A stretch of 18,363 nucleotides of DNA from Ophiosphaerella korrae (taxonomy: Eukaryota; Ascomycota; Dothideomycetes; Pleosporales; Phaeosphaeriaceae). The stretch spans positions 1 through 18,363 of the forward strand of contig JALNQF010000641.1 of assembly GCA_028456385.1 (NCBI GenBank), given 5' to 3'. The notes beneath the pieces were generated by a model. It saw only the letters and a list, made by a program, of their open reading frames with translations. It made no database searches and was not told the DNA's origin. The translations under genes were made by a program, and so were the position numbers. This document shows positions 9,502-18,363 of the stretch, piece after piece (position 1 is the first letter of the stretch; every line of letters begins with the position of its first letter).

Positions 9502-12500
9502 ATCCTTAATAGTTAAGTACAATTAAAAGATAACTATTCTAAGAACTAATTAGGTTTAAAACAGTTCCCTTTACGTTAGAACTAGAAAAGATAATAATTA
9601 AAAATATAGTTATAGACATAACAATAATTAATAAAAAATAAGATATAATCTTAGATATACTATAGTTATAAATAACTAACCTATATATTAACTAGAGAAT
9701 AGAGAAAATTAACTACTATAAAATAGATATATTAAAAGCTAATAAAGGAACCTATAAAGTAAAATTCTCTAAAGAATATATAAAATAGCAAAATTAGCTT
9801 ATAGAACTAGAAGACTATCTTCTAGAATATTAGCTATAAGACTTAGCGATAGACCTAGAAGAAGGTAAAGACGTAGGATAGAGCCTAGTCTATAAGAAAA
9901 CTAAAGAAGAATCTAAAATTAAATAAGCTTTTATTAAAAACGGGATAAAAAAAAGATAGATATAAGAGTCTAAATCTATAGTAGTATATAGACTTATATT
10001 TATAGACAAGAAAGGGATAAATAATAAGAGACTTTACGTAAATTTTAGAAAAACTAACGTAATAATAAATAAGAACTAATACCCCTTACTATAAATAGAT
10101 AAAATACAAGATAGGCTATAGAAAGTAAAGATCTTTATAAAACTAGATATCTAAAACGCCTACTACTAAATTAGAATTAAAGAAGGCAATAAATAAAAAA
10201 TAGCGTTTAGAACGTAATATAGACTATATAAATACCTAATTATACCTTTTAGCTTAATAAACGCAATAGCAGCCTTCTAAGAAAGAATTAATATAGTACT
10301 AAAGGAATACTTAGACGTATTTATATTTACTTACTTAAATAACATCCTTATATTCTTAGAAATAAAAGAAGAATACGTACAATATATATATAAAGTACTA
10401 GAAAATCTAGTAGAAAATAAACTATTTCTTAAAATAAGAAAATATAAATTCTATATAAAAGAAATAGATTTCCTTAGATTTATTATAAAACTAGGAAAAA
10501 TTAAAATTAACCTAGAAAAGATTAAGTTAATTAACAAATAGCTAATACTTAGAAACCTAAAAGAGGTACAATAATTTTATAGGTTAGTAAACTTCTATAG
10601 AAAGCTAATAGTAAGATAGTCTAAAGATATAAAACCTATAACAAGACTTATAATAAAAGACACGCTAGTTAAATAGATAAAGGAATACGATAAGGTATTT
10701 AATAAAATTAAAAGAAAGTTTATAGAAAATCTAGATATTAGAATATATAACCTAGACCTACTAGTAATAGTAAAAATAGACGTGTCTAACTTAGTCTATA
10801 GAATAGCACTAATACAAGAGGACCTAAAGACTAAAAAAAAATATTTAGTTAAATACTTTTCTAAGAAAATAAAACTAGTAGAGCTTAACTACTTAATTTA
10901 TAATAAAGAAATACTAGTAATTTATAAAGTATTTAAGTAATAGAGAGTATACCTATAAAAAGTAAAGTACTAAACAAAAGTCTATATAGACTATAAGAAT
11001 CTTATAAGATTTATAATAAATAAAGACTTATTATAACACTATATAAGATACTAGGAATTCTTATTAATATTTAACTTAGAAATTAAATATATAAAAGAAA
11101 AAGACAACTAATTTATAGACGCCCTTAGTAGAAGACTAGACTTATAGAAAGAAGTAAAAGCTACTAGTATAGTTCTAGTTAAGAATAAGGAAAGATACTT
11201 AGTCCTAAATATACCTAAAATAGCTACTACCCTTAAATAAATAAGTAGCAAGCTAGATAAATAGATTTAGAAAACAACGCAAAATATATCTAAAGAAATA
11301 AAGAAATTAGAAATTTAGAAAAGATTTATATAAGCCTATAGAAGGATATATATCCTAAAGAAAATTTAAAGAGAATTTATACAATAATTCTATAAATTAC
11401 TAGTATATAGATACTAAGGTATTAATAAAATATTAGATAGAGTACTACAAGACTACTATATTCTAAAAGTAAGATAATTAGTAATAGAAGTACTACAAGA
11501 TTGTATAGAATGTTATAGAAATAAGTATAGTAGATACGCACTATATAGAATACTATAACTAGTTAAAGTACTAGAATAACTATAGAGAGTTATTATAATA
11601 GACTTTATTACAAAGTTACTAAAGTTAAATGACTTAATATTAAGAGTTAAGTATAATAAAATTATAATAATAGTAGATAAGCTTATAAAATACTTATACT
11701 TTAAGCTATATAAAGAAAAAGGTAGGATAAAGGTTACTATATACTAGGTTCTAGGAACTATAATTAGTTAATATAGACTCCTAGATAAAATTATTATAGA
11801 TAGAGACGTAAGATTTATATTAAAACTATAGAGAACAATAATAGTATAAATAGGAATTAATTATACAATATTAATAGTATATTACCTATAGGTAAATAGA
11901 TAATTAGAACGTATAAACTAGATAGTAGAATAGTACTTAAGATACTACCTTAACTATAACTAGAATAACTAGGTATAGTTACTACCTATAGTATAGTTAG
12001 TCTATAATAGCGTAAAGAATATAGTAATAAGAGTATTACTTTTCTTTATAAATTATAGATTTAACCCTAGTATATATTAAATACTAAGATCTAAAGAATC
12101 TTAGTCTCTAAGAAGAGAGAACCTTATAAATAGACTTAAAGAGATATATAATTAACTAAGATAGGACGTAGAGTTCTTATATAATTAAATAGCAAGATAT
12201 TACAATAAGAAGTATAAAAAGAGACTCTAATTTAGAGAAGGAGAAAAAGTATAGTTAGTACAAAAAAATATTAAGAGTAAATAACAAAGTTTAAAACTAG
12301 ATTACGTTAAGATAAGACTATATAAAATTAAGAAGAAAGTTACGCTAGTTATATTTAAATTAAAACTACTAAATAAGATAAGGATATACTTAACCTTTTA
12401 TATAGTACTACTAGAGATAGTACTATAAAATATAGAACTACTAGTATATAAAGTAGACACGTATAGAGAATAGAAAGAATAAGAAGTTAAGGAAATCCTA

Positions 12501-12635
12501 GAATACTAGTTCTATAATAGTAGGAACTACTACTTAGTAAAATAGATAGGTATAGATAAGAAAGAGTAACTATAAGAAGATATATAGGAACTAGAAGATA
12601 ACCTTAACTACTTTAAGAAACTAGAGGAGGTCTAA
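9502..12635 (+). pseudogene. Gypsy copy 2 pol relic, 5'-truncated (RT, RNase H, integrase, chromodomain)
   Basis: It matches copy 1 from about 5272, so gag, linker and protease motif are missing; the left end abuts LTR2. One frame (codons at multiples of 3) runs to a TAA at 12633-12635. RT active site reads Y-L-N-N at 10332-10343, so both catalytic Asp codons are lost, one more than in copy 1. The integrase zinc-finger Cys pair is better preserved than in copy 1: TGT ATA GAA TGT at 11502-11513 is C-I-E-C. The integrase core keeps Asp 11601-11603, Asp in D-R-D-V-R-F (11799-11816) and Glu 11907-11909. The chromodomain-like part starts at about 12483. Differences from copy 1 are mostly transitions but include transversions, so the two copies come from distinct elements and not from a very recent duplication. 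Confidence 0.85.
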
Positions 12636-12639
12636 AATT

Positions 12640-13360
12640 AAAACCCTCTAGAGCGCCTTAAGGCAAACTAGGAAAATTAACGTTACTACTACTAGATAGA
12701 GAGGTAATAGGAACGCCTAATATAATAAGAATAGCCTCTACTATAGCTTTAAAATTAAGCTTAGACTCTATAAAAGTAGCTTACGTAATAGACTTCTTAT
12801 TATTTAAGGCCTTTATCTTACAAAGACAAATTAGACAAGTATAATTTTCTACCTATATACTTAGAATCTAATTACGTTCTTTTTTAGCCTTAGTAATCTA
12901 TTTATATAGTTTATCTTAAGTATAGTTAATAGCTCTCTTTATTATAAATAAGTATAGACGCACAAATAAGTATTATTAGCCTATATTTTATAAGAGATAC
13001 GCTAGAAAGATTATAAGATATATAAGTATTAATATAAATATATACTTTATAGGCTTTACTATATTTTAAAGAAATATACTCTATAAGAAGATTTAAAGAT
13101 TTGTAATAAGAATAAAGAAATATAGTAAAACTATAACGTAATATATAATCTACTAATTAAAGATAATAGAAGGTAGATTTAGTAGGTATAGAAGAAGATA
13201 AAGAGCTCTATATTAACAAAGAAACTAGGTTAATAACTCTAGCTCTAGGATAGACAAACTAGAACCTACTTAGAGGGGGAGATAGTGTTATAGGCGTAAC
13301 AAGAGAAATCAAGATAGAACTAATTAGTCCTAACTTAGGTGCTAACAAAGTATAGGACAA
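12640..13360 (-). pseudogene. Copy 2 antisense reading frame between pol and LTR3
   Basis: The minus strand reads from inside LTR3 (L-S-Y-T-L-L-A-P-K-L-G-L-I-S-S-I from 13360) through the polypurine tract (P-P-L-S-R-F), Y-P-R-A-R-V-I and S-L-L-I, then after a few stops K-S-L-N-L-L-I-E-Y (near 13105) and S-K-A-Y (13060). The neighbouring frame then takes over: A-I-N-Y-T-stop-D-K-L, K-I-K-A-L-N-N-K-K-S-I (near 12819) and F-K-A-I-V-E-A-I-L. It aligns residue by residue with the minus-strand copy at 17051-17838. The G/S-R-F to S-K distance is 210 bp and S-K to the K-A codon is 250 bp, the latter identical to copy 1. No known family recognised. Confidence 0.5.
13272..13285 (+). other. Polypurine tract of copy 2
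   Basis: AGAGGGGGAGATAG directly precedes LTR3 and retains a run of five G. It marks the 3' end of the internal region of copy 2. Confidence 0.75.
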
Positions 13361-13714
13361 GTAGAGTAACAACCTTAATTAGGAGACTACTTATAACTAG
13401 GATACGTAGTAGTAATCTATAATTACGTGTAAATAGATTAGGGTAATCTATAATAACGTATAAATAGATTAGTAGTAATCTATAGTATTGTATAAATAGA
13501 TTAGTACAAGTATATAGTTAATAGGATACGTATTATTAGGATAGTATTAGTAATCTAATCTTTAACCTAGAACGCTAATACTTAACATTATATATACAAA
13601 TTAACTATTATTTATAGTTATTACTAATTACAATACAAGGTTTTGTTATTACCTCTTAATCTACTAATAACCTCTAGAGGTTATTAGGAAGTCGACCCTA
13701 GTAACCCTATTACA
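13286..13714 (+). repeat. LTR3, 3' LTR of copy 2 (429 bp), sister of LTR1
   Basis: It starts TGTTATAG and ends CTATTACA. It matches LTR1 along its whole length apart from transitions and the loss of one 31-bp unit (three units, starting 13414, 13445 and 13477), which accounts exactly for the length difference. Many CG dinucleotides of LTR1 are CA or TA here. Confidence 0.85.
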
Positions 13715-14103
13715 TTAGTTCTATTTAGATTCCTTCTATTATAGTTATAATACTATATTATACCTATATTCTAGCTACTTTACTTACTTTATCTTAATCT
13801 AATTAAGTACTTCTAGTATTATCTTAAGAAGATAATATATAAGTACTACTTATAATATAATAACTCTCTAGAAGCTAAAAAGGAGTACTAGTAGTATATA
13901 CTAAGTATACTTATACGTAAGCTTATCTTAAGTATACTAAAGAGGATTTAAGCTTATAGGTATATATAAAGCTAGTAGACTAAATACTAATTTAATTCTT
14001 ATTAAATATATTAAAAAAACTAAGTTTTTATATAATTTTAAGTAGTAAGTAGTTATAAAGAATAAAGTATTAATCTTATATTAAGTATGTACGTATAACG
14101 CTA
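13715..14103. other. AT-rich spacer, nothing recognised
   Basis: The sequence after LTR3 does not continue the copia relic that LTR1 interrupts, and I find no gypsy match. It has the same TpA-rich signature as the rest. No gene or repeat is supported. Confidence 0.5.
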
Positions 14104-14360
14104 TACTTATAAGGGATAGTATACTACTAAATAAAACCAAAAAGGGGCTAATAGCTAGTTTAGTTATTATAGTAGTATATAATATATATACTAGTTATTA
14201 TAGTTTAAAGTTCTTTAAACTTACTTAGAGTTATACTAAGTTAATACAAAGGAATATACTAGCTAATAGAGCTAGTAACACAAGTTACTCGGTCTAGTAG
14301 AGCTCGTTAATAGTACTAAGCGTATCCTAATAGCTCTCTACCCTAGACCCCTTATAATAC
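14104..14360 (+). repeat. Direct repeat A of an about 257-bp pair
   Basis: It matches 14761-15019 over its whole length, for example ATAGTATACTACTAAA, AGTAGTATATAAT, ATACTAGTTATTA and ATATACTAGCTAATAGAGCTAGTAA. It is richer in C and G than its surroundings. The outer ends are weakly inverted (TTATAAGG near 14108 and CCTTATAA near 14350), which would suit a MITE-like element, but two solo LTRs or the LTR pair of a 0.9-kb non-coding element are equally possible. Confidence 0.7.
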
Positions 14361-14760
14361 TAAACTTATATCTAGTTACTATATAAAGATATAAAGTTAG
14401 CTTTATAACTTAGTAATTATAAATTTATAAAGTAGCTAAAATAAGTAAGTATATAGGTACTTATATATATAAAATAGAAACTTTATAGTTAAGAATAGAT
14501 TTACTAGTATACTTATAGTTATATACTAAACTTACTTATAATACTTACTTATAACTCTTCTCTTTTATTTCTTAATATTATTACTTTATTATATTCTTTA
14601 GCTTAATCTTATATAGTTTTTATTACTAATATAAACTTACCTATTATACTAGTATTAGTTTTAAATAAAGTAAAGTAAGTATTATTTATCTTATATTAGT
14701 AGTACTTAGATTAAATTACTATTTATTATCTTTTTTCTATTTCCTATAACTTATAGTAAG
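14361..14760. other. AT-rich spacer between repeats A and B
   Basis: About 400 bp with no coding pattern or recognised repeat. If A and B are LTRs of one short element, this would be its internal region. Confidence 0.4.
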
Positions 14761-15019
14761 TACTTATAAGGATATAGTATACTACTAAACTATACTTAAA
14801 AGGAACTAATTACTAGTTAAGCTATTGTAGTAGTATATAATAAATATACTAGTTATTAGTATTTAAAGTTCTTCGAACACGCTTAGAAATAAACTAAGTT
14901 TAATCTAAGAAATATACTAGCTAATAGAGCTAGTAATACTAGTTACTTAGCTTAGTAGAACTAGTCGATAGCGCTAAGCCTACTCTACTAGCTCTTACCC
15001 TAGACTTATTATAGTACTA
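14761..15019 (+). repeat. Direct repeat B of an about 257-bp pair
   Basis: Second copy of repeat A, offset 657 bp, same orientation. It differs mainly by transitions, as expected for independent RIP. It shares the GAGCTAGTAA block and the ACCCTAGAC block near its end. Its terminal inversion is less clear than in A. Confidence 0.7.
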
Positions 15020-16250
15020 TTATCTTCTATCTACCTTTTAATAGTAGTTCCTATAGTGATTAATAATAAGTAACTAGTAATAATTTATTTTAATTTCTTT
15101 ATAATATATATAATAGATATATAGCTATCTTCTAATAATATAGTATATTAATCTCTTTATACTATATAACAATATAAATATATTATTTATAAATACTAAA
15201 TCGAAGAGTTATATACTTAGTAGTATAAATATTCGAGATAACTACTACTAATAATTATAAAACTAAACTCGAGTAACGTAAGTATATATTCCTAAACTTA
15301 TATAATTTTTATTATTTTAATTATACTTATCTTAAATCTTATGTAATTTAAGTTATATTTATTAATATTATTATTATAGATACTATACTTATTAGATATA
15401 AAAGTTAATAAGTTACTTAAAAACTTATATATATATATATATAGATATAAGACATAAGCTTCTTAAGTACTCTAACTATTATCTACTTACTAGCTACTAT
15501 TAATATAGAGTTACCTTTTTATATAGATTACCTAATAGCTTCTCTTTTATTATAACTATATTAATATATTATAGTTAAGTTAGAGGTAATCTAGTACTAC
15601 TTACTAGTATCTTGTACTAGTATTACTATATTATTTTATCTTATTTAATAATACTTTATTTTTATATTTACTATAAATATAAACTATATACTAATTACTT
15701 TAAAATCTTTCTAATATATATTCTTATAATCTTATTATAAACTTTACTATATATTAGTACTTATAGAATTTAATCTAAGGTTTATCTTATTATATAATAT
15801 ATTCTAAAGATAGAAGTAAATTTATACTAGATTATTAGATAACTAATTATTAATACTAGTAAATAGTAACCTATATATACTACTTAATAAGAAGGTATAT
15901 CTACTTTATAGTAGCTTATTACTTATTAGCTATTAAATATAATTTTAGTAGAAAATAGCACCTAGGAGAGGATTATATTCTCCTAGAATAGCTTACTAAG
16001 GTAATTTAGTACTAGATTATTAGTCTTACTAATCCTCGAGTATATAGATCTAATCGTATATAGTTTTATACTTAGCTAGTTATCTAATTAACTTCTTATT
16101 TATATTAAGATTATTCTTTAAACTTCTATTTTTAATTATAGTAATATAATCTAGTATTTTATTTTAATTAAGTTTTTTTTATAGTTACTATAATACTAGA
16201 TCTATATTCCTCTTCTAATAGGTCTTTATAAGTCTTCTACTTAATTAAAT
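15020..16250. other. AT-rich spacer with no recognised gene
   Basis: I read both strands and found no retrotransposon motif or other coding pattern. It contains an 18-bp (TA)n run at 15426-15443 and a short hairpin with arms CTAGGAGA (15962-15969) and TCTCCTAG (15979-15986). The region carries the same TpA bias and may be old repeat DNA beyond recognition. Confidence 0.45.
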
Positions 16251-16684
16251 TGTTATAAGTATAATAAGAGAAATCGATATAGAACTAATTAGTCCTAACT
16301 TAAGTACTAATAAAGTATAAGATATATAGAGTAACAACTTAGATTACAAAATAAACTATAACCTAGATACGTAATATAAAGTAATCTATAGTTACGTATA
16401 ATAAATTAAAGTAATCTATAATAAAGTATAATAGATTAGTATAATCTATATAGTTATACAAAAAAATTACTTAAAGTATATAGTTAGTAGTATAGTGTAT
16501 TATTAGGATAATATTAGTAATCTAATCTCTAACTAAGAATAATAATACTTAACATCGCTTATAAGAAATTATCTATTATTTATAGTTATTGTAGATTAAT
16601 ATACGTACTCTTATTATTAATTTCTAATCTACTAACAACTTACTAAAAGGTTATTTATAGTTAACAACAAGCGACCCTATTATA
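16251..16684 (+). repeat. LTR4, plus-strand gypsy LTR (434 bp)
   Basis: It starts TGTTATAA and ends CTATTATA and matches LTR1/LTR3, including three degraded AATCTAT units (16383, 16413, 16443). It is more mutated than LTR1. It is followed by element leader, so it is a 5' LTR whose internal region is interrupted almost at once by the minus-strand copy. Confidence 0.8.
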
Positions 16685-16735
16685 CTTTACTAATTTAGTT
16701 ATTAGGAAAAGTAAAGCGTAAGTAGCGTATAGTCT
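16685..16735 (+). other. 51-bp gypsy leader remnant after LTR4
   Basis: It matches 2904-2955 after LTR1 (CTTTACTAATTTAGTTATT, then AAAGCGTAAGTA). It shows that LTR4 is a 5' LTR. It ends where the inverted LTR5 begins. Confidence 0.75.
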
Positions 16736-17125
16736 TATAATAGGGTCTTCTATTATTAACTATAGTAACTACTAAGAGGTATTAGTAGAGTAAAAGTTAA
16801 TAACTAAAGTTTATATTATAATTAAGTAATAGGCTATAAATAAAAGAAGATTCTTAAGATATTAAGTATTGTCGCTCTTAGTTAGAGATTAGATTACTAA
16901 TACTATCCTAATAATACGCATTACTAATAACTATATACCTCTACTAATATATTAATCTATACTTAGTTTCTATCTATACACTTAATAGATTAAGGGATTA
17001 CCTATATATTCTAATTATAAGTAGTTTCCTAATCTAGGTTATTACTTTACTTGTCTTATACTTTGTTAGTACCTAAGTTAGGACTAATTAGTTCTATCTT
17101 AATTTCCCTTGTTACGCTTATAATA
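16736..17125 (-). repeat. LTR5, 3' LTR of minus-strand copy (about 390 bp)
   Basis: On the minus strand it begins TATTATAAGCGTAAC, where the plus LTRs have TGTTATAGGCGTAAC, and ends CCTATTATA. It is shorter than LTR1, with the 31-bp unit region reduced to AT-rich remnants (ATCTATT and AGATTAAT around 16950-16990). Together with LTR4 it forms a long inverted repeat around a 51-bp centre. Confidence 0.75.
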
Positions 17126-17838
17126 CTATTCCTTCTTTTAGGTAGGTTCTTATTCCTTTATCCTAGAGCTAAAGTTATTAGCCCTATTTCTTTATTAATA
17201 TTTAGTTTTTTATCCTCTATCTCTATACTTACTAACTCTACTCTTTATTGTCTTTAATTAGCTAATTGTATATTACACTATAGTATTATAATATTTTCTT
17301 ATTCTTGTTATAAGTCTTTAAACTCTCTATTAGTTTATCTTTCTTTAAAGTATAGTAAGGCTTATAAAGGATATATTTATACTAATACTTATTTATCTTA
17401 TAACCTATTTAGTGTATCTCGAGTAGAGTATAAGTTAAAGATACTTATTTACGTATCTATACTTATATATAATAGAGAGACCTATTAACTATACTTAAGA
17501 AAAACTATTATTATAAATTATAGAAGCTAAAAAGAAGTGTAAGAGGTACTATAAGCTCTCTTATTATACGCTAGAGAAATATTAGTTTTAACTTCTTAAT
17601 AATTAGGTATTATTATCTAATAACTAGGCTTATTTATCTTGTCTTTATAAGACAAAGGCCTTAAATAATAAGAAGTCTATTAAATAGTCTACTCTTTTAG
17701 AGTCTAAGCTAGATTTTAAGGATATAGTAGAGGCTACTCTAGCCTCTACTATATTAGGCGCGTCTATTACCTCTCTACTTACTACTAGTAGCGTTAGTCT
17801 TCTCTATTTACTACTAGGCGGTCTAGAGAGTTTTAACT
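17033..17838 (+). pseudogene. Copy 3 antisense reading frame (plus strand of the window), includes the longest open frame here
   Basis: This frame is antisense to copy 3. An open stretch at 17051-17257 (68 codons, TTG start, no ATG) begins inside LTR5, crosses the polypurine tract complement (17126-17139) and reads G-R-F-L-F-L-Y-P-R-A-K-V from 17141. After a single TAA it stays open to TAA 17490-17492 (K-S-L-N at 17312-17323, S-K-A-Y at 17354-17365). Thus about 150 codons contain one stop in DNA where TAA/TAG are very frequent. The next frame continues with A-I-N-Y-T-stop-E-K-L, T-K-A-L-N-N-K-K-S-I (17652-17681) and L-D-F-K-D-I-V-E-A-T-L to about 17838. Copies 1 and 2 align throughout. The first half is hydrophobic, with Leu/Ile/Ser; no domain is recognised. 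It may be an antisense gene of the element or a compositional by-product. Confidence 0.5.
17126..17139 (-). other. Polypurine tract of minus-strand copy
   Basis: CTATTCCTTCTTTT on the plus strand is AAAAGAAGGAATAG on the element strand, directly before LTR5. It matches the tracts before LTR2 and LTR3. Confidence 0.75.
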
Positions 17839-18363
17839 TTAGAACTCCTTTAATTTCTTAGAGTAATTAAGATTATCCTCTAGTTCCTATATATCTTTCT
17901 ATAGTTATCCTTTCTTATCTATACCTATTTATTTTACTAGGTAGTAACTCCTTCTATTATAGAATTAGTATTATAAGATCTCTTTTACTTCTTATTCTTC
18001 TTATTCTCTATATATATCTACTTCTTATAGTATATTCTTTAGTAGTACTACGTAGAATATTAGGTATATCCTTATTTTATCTAGTAGTCTTAGTCTAAAT
18101 ATAACTAGTATAACTTTTATCTCTACTTTATATAGTCTTATCTTAACGTAATCTAGTTTTAAACTTAATTATTTACTTTTAATATTTCTATATAGTAACT
18201 TTACTTTTTCCCTCTTTTTAAATTAGGGTCCCTCTTAGTATTTCTTATTATAGTACTTTACTATCTAATCTTGTAGAAATTCTATATCCTATTATAGTTA
18301 ATTATATATTTCTTTAAGTCTATTTATAAAGTTTTCTCCTCTTAAAGACTAAAATACTTTAAA
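17839..18363 (-). pseudogene. Minus-strand copy 3 pol 3' end (integrase C-terminus and chromodomain)
   Basis: It aligns with copy 1 from about 7870 to 8404 and copy 2 from about 12100 to 12635. The stop is TAA at 17841-17839. The chromodomain-like part lies at about 17990-17850; around 18010-18030 the acidic stretch before it (repeated GAATAAGAAGAATAAGAAG on the minus strand) is like that of the other copies. It carries in-frame TAA/TAG like the other copies. The rest of the polyprotein is outside the window. Confidence 0.75.

Larger units (their letters stand above)
2444..13714 (+). mobile_element. Composite Ty3/gypsy chromovirus cluster: LTR1, full copy, LTR2, truncated copy, LTR3
   Basis: Three LTRs in the same orientation enclose two copies of the same gypsy internal region. 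Copy 1 is complete (leader, gag-pol, 3' region). Copy 2 begins at about 9502, immediately after LTR2, and matches copy 1 from about 5272 onward, so [pol 3' part + 3' region + LTR] is present twice in tandem with an offset of about 4,231 bp. LTR1 and LTR3 belong to one subfamily and LTR2 to another. Removing 5272-9501 would leave about 7.04 kb from LTR1 to LTR3, a normal gypsy length, so the array may be one element expanded by recombination with a relative. Order protease-RT-RNase H-integrase-chromodomain places it with Tf1/sushi-like chromoviruses. No 5-bp target duplication is visible (ATTAT before LTR1, TTAGT after LTR3). It is non-functional: every domain carries stops. Confidence 0.85.
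16736..18363 (-). mobile_element. Minus-strand gypsy copy 3, 3' end (LTR, 3' region, pol end), running off the window
   Basis: Read on the minus strand from 18363 down to 16736 it gives the integrase C-terminus, chromodomain, pol stop, 3' region, polypurine tract and LTR. All parts match copies 1 and 2, with the 3' region closer to copy 2. It abuts the LTR4 leader, so it appears to have inserted into or recombined with the LTR4 element. The 5' part lies beyond the window. Confidence 0.8.

Noticed and set aside
13715..14103. Continuation of the copia relic after the gypsy cluster
   Set aside because: No frame shows copia integrase C-terminus or RT motifs, and the flanks of the cluster do not form a target duplication.
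15962..15986. Hairpin CTAGGAGA...TCTCCTAG as a terminator or regulatory site
   Set aside because: There is no gene next to it and the context is fungal repeat DNA; an 8-bp hairpin alone is not support.
17051..17257. Open frame of 68 codons as a stand-alone host gene
   Set aside because: It starts with TTG inside an inverted LTR, crosses a polypurine tract and belongs to the antisense frame shared with two other copies. It is described as part of that frame and not as an independent gene.
1..18363. Mitochondrial or other organelle DNA because of the very high AT content
   Set aside because: The content is LTR retrotransposons with a CpA-to-TpA signature, and reading with an organelle code would not remove the TAA/TAG stops.

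Overview
This window is an AT-saturated, gene-free block of retrotransposon relics, most likely heterochromatin from a filamentous ascomycete (Pezizomycotina). The main evidence is a dinucleotide signature of repeat-induced point mutation (RIP). TpA is extremely common, while CpA and TpG are nearly absent. In a hand count of block 1741-1800, TpA occurs 16 times, CpA and TpG never, and ApC plus GpT 8 times. Recognisable retrotransposon reading frames are full of TAA and TAG where Gln (CAA/CAG) or Trp (TGG) codons are expected. Cys and His codons of zinc fingers have become Tyr codons, and Asp/Gly catalytic codons have become Asn/Arg/Ser. No intact gene is present. The species cannot be named from the sequence.

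Layout. 1-719: almost pure A/T with a small hairpin and no recognisable gene. 720-2443: 5' part of a Ty1/copia gag-pol relic (gag, protease, pre-integrase and most of integrase), cut off by an LTR. 2444-13714: a composite of a Ty3/gypsy chromodomain family: LTR1, a complete gag-pol relic in one uninterrupted frame (about 1,813 codons), a 3' region, LTR2 of a different subfamily, then a second 5'-truncated pol copy starting just after the protease motif, its 3' region, and LTR3. 13715-16250: AT-rich spacer with one pair of about 257-bp direct repeats. 16251-16735: a fourth plus-strand LTR and 51 bp of its leader. 16736-18363: the 3' end of a gypsy copy on the minus strand (LTR5, 3' region, pol 3' end), running off the window.

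The gypsy family has two unusual features. First, between the pol stop and the 3' LTR there are about 650 bp in which an antisense reading frame can be followed from inside the LTR, across the polypurine tract and into the 3' region, in all three copies. The distance between fixed points in this frame is 207, 210 and 213 bp, so the indels are multiples of three. Second, the LTR U3 regions are modular. LTR1, LTR3 and LTR4 carry 3-4 tandem 30-32-bp units, each an inverted AATCTAT...ATAGATT motif, whereas LTR2 carries two unrelated 54-bp units at the same place.
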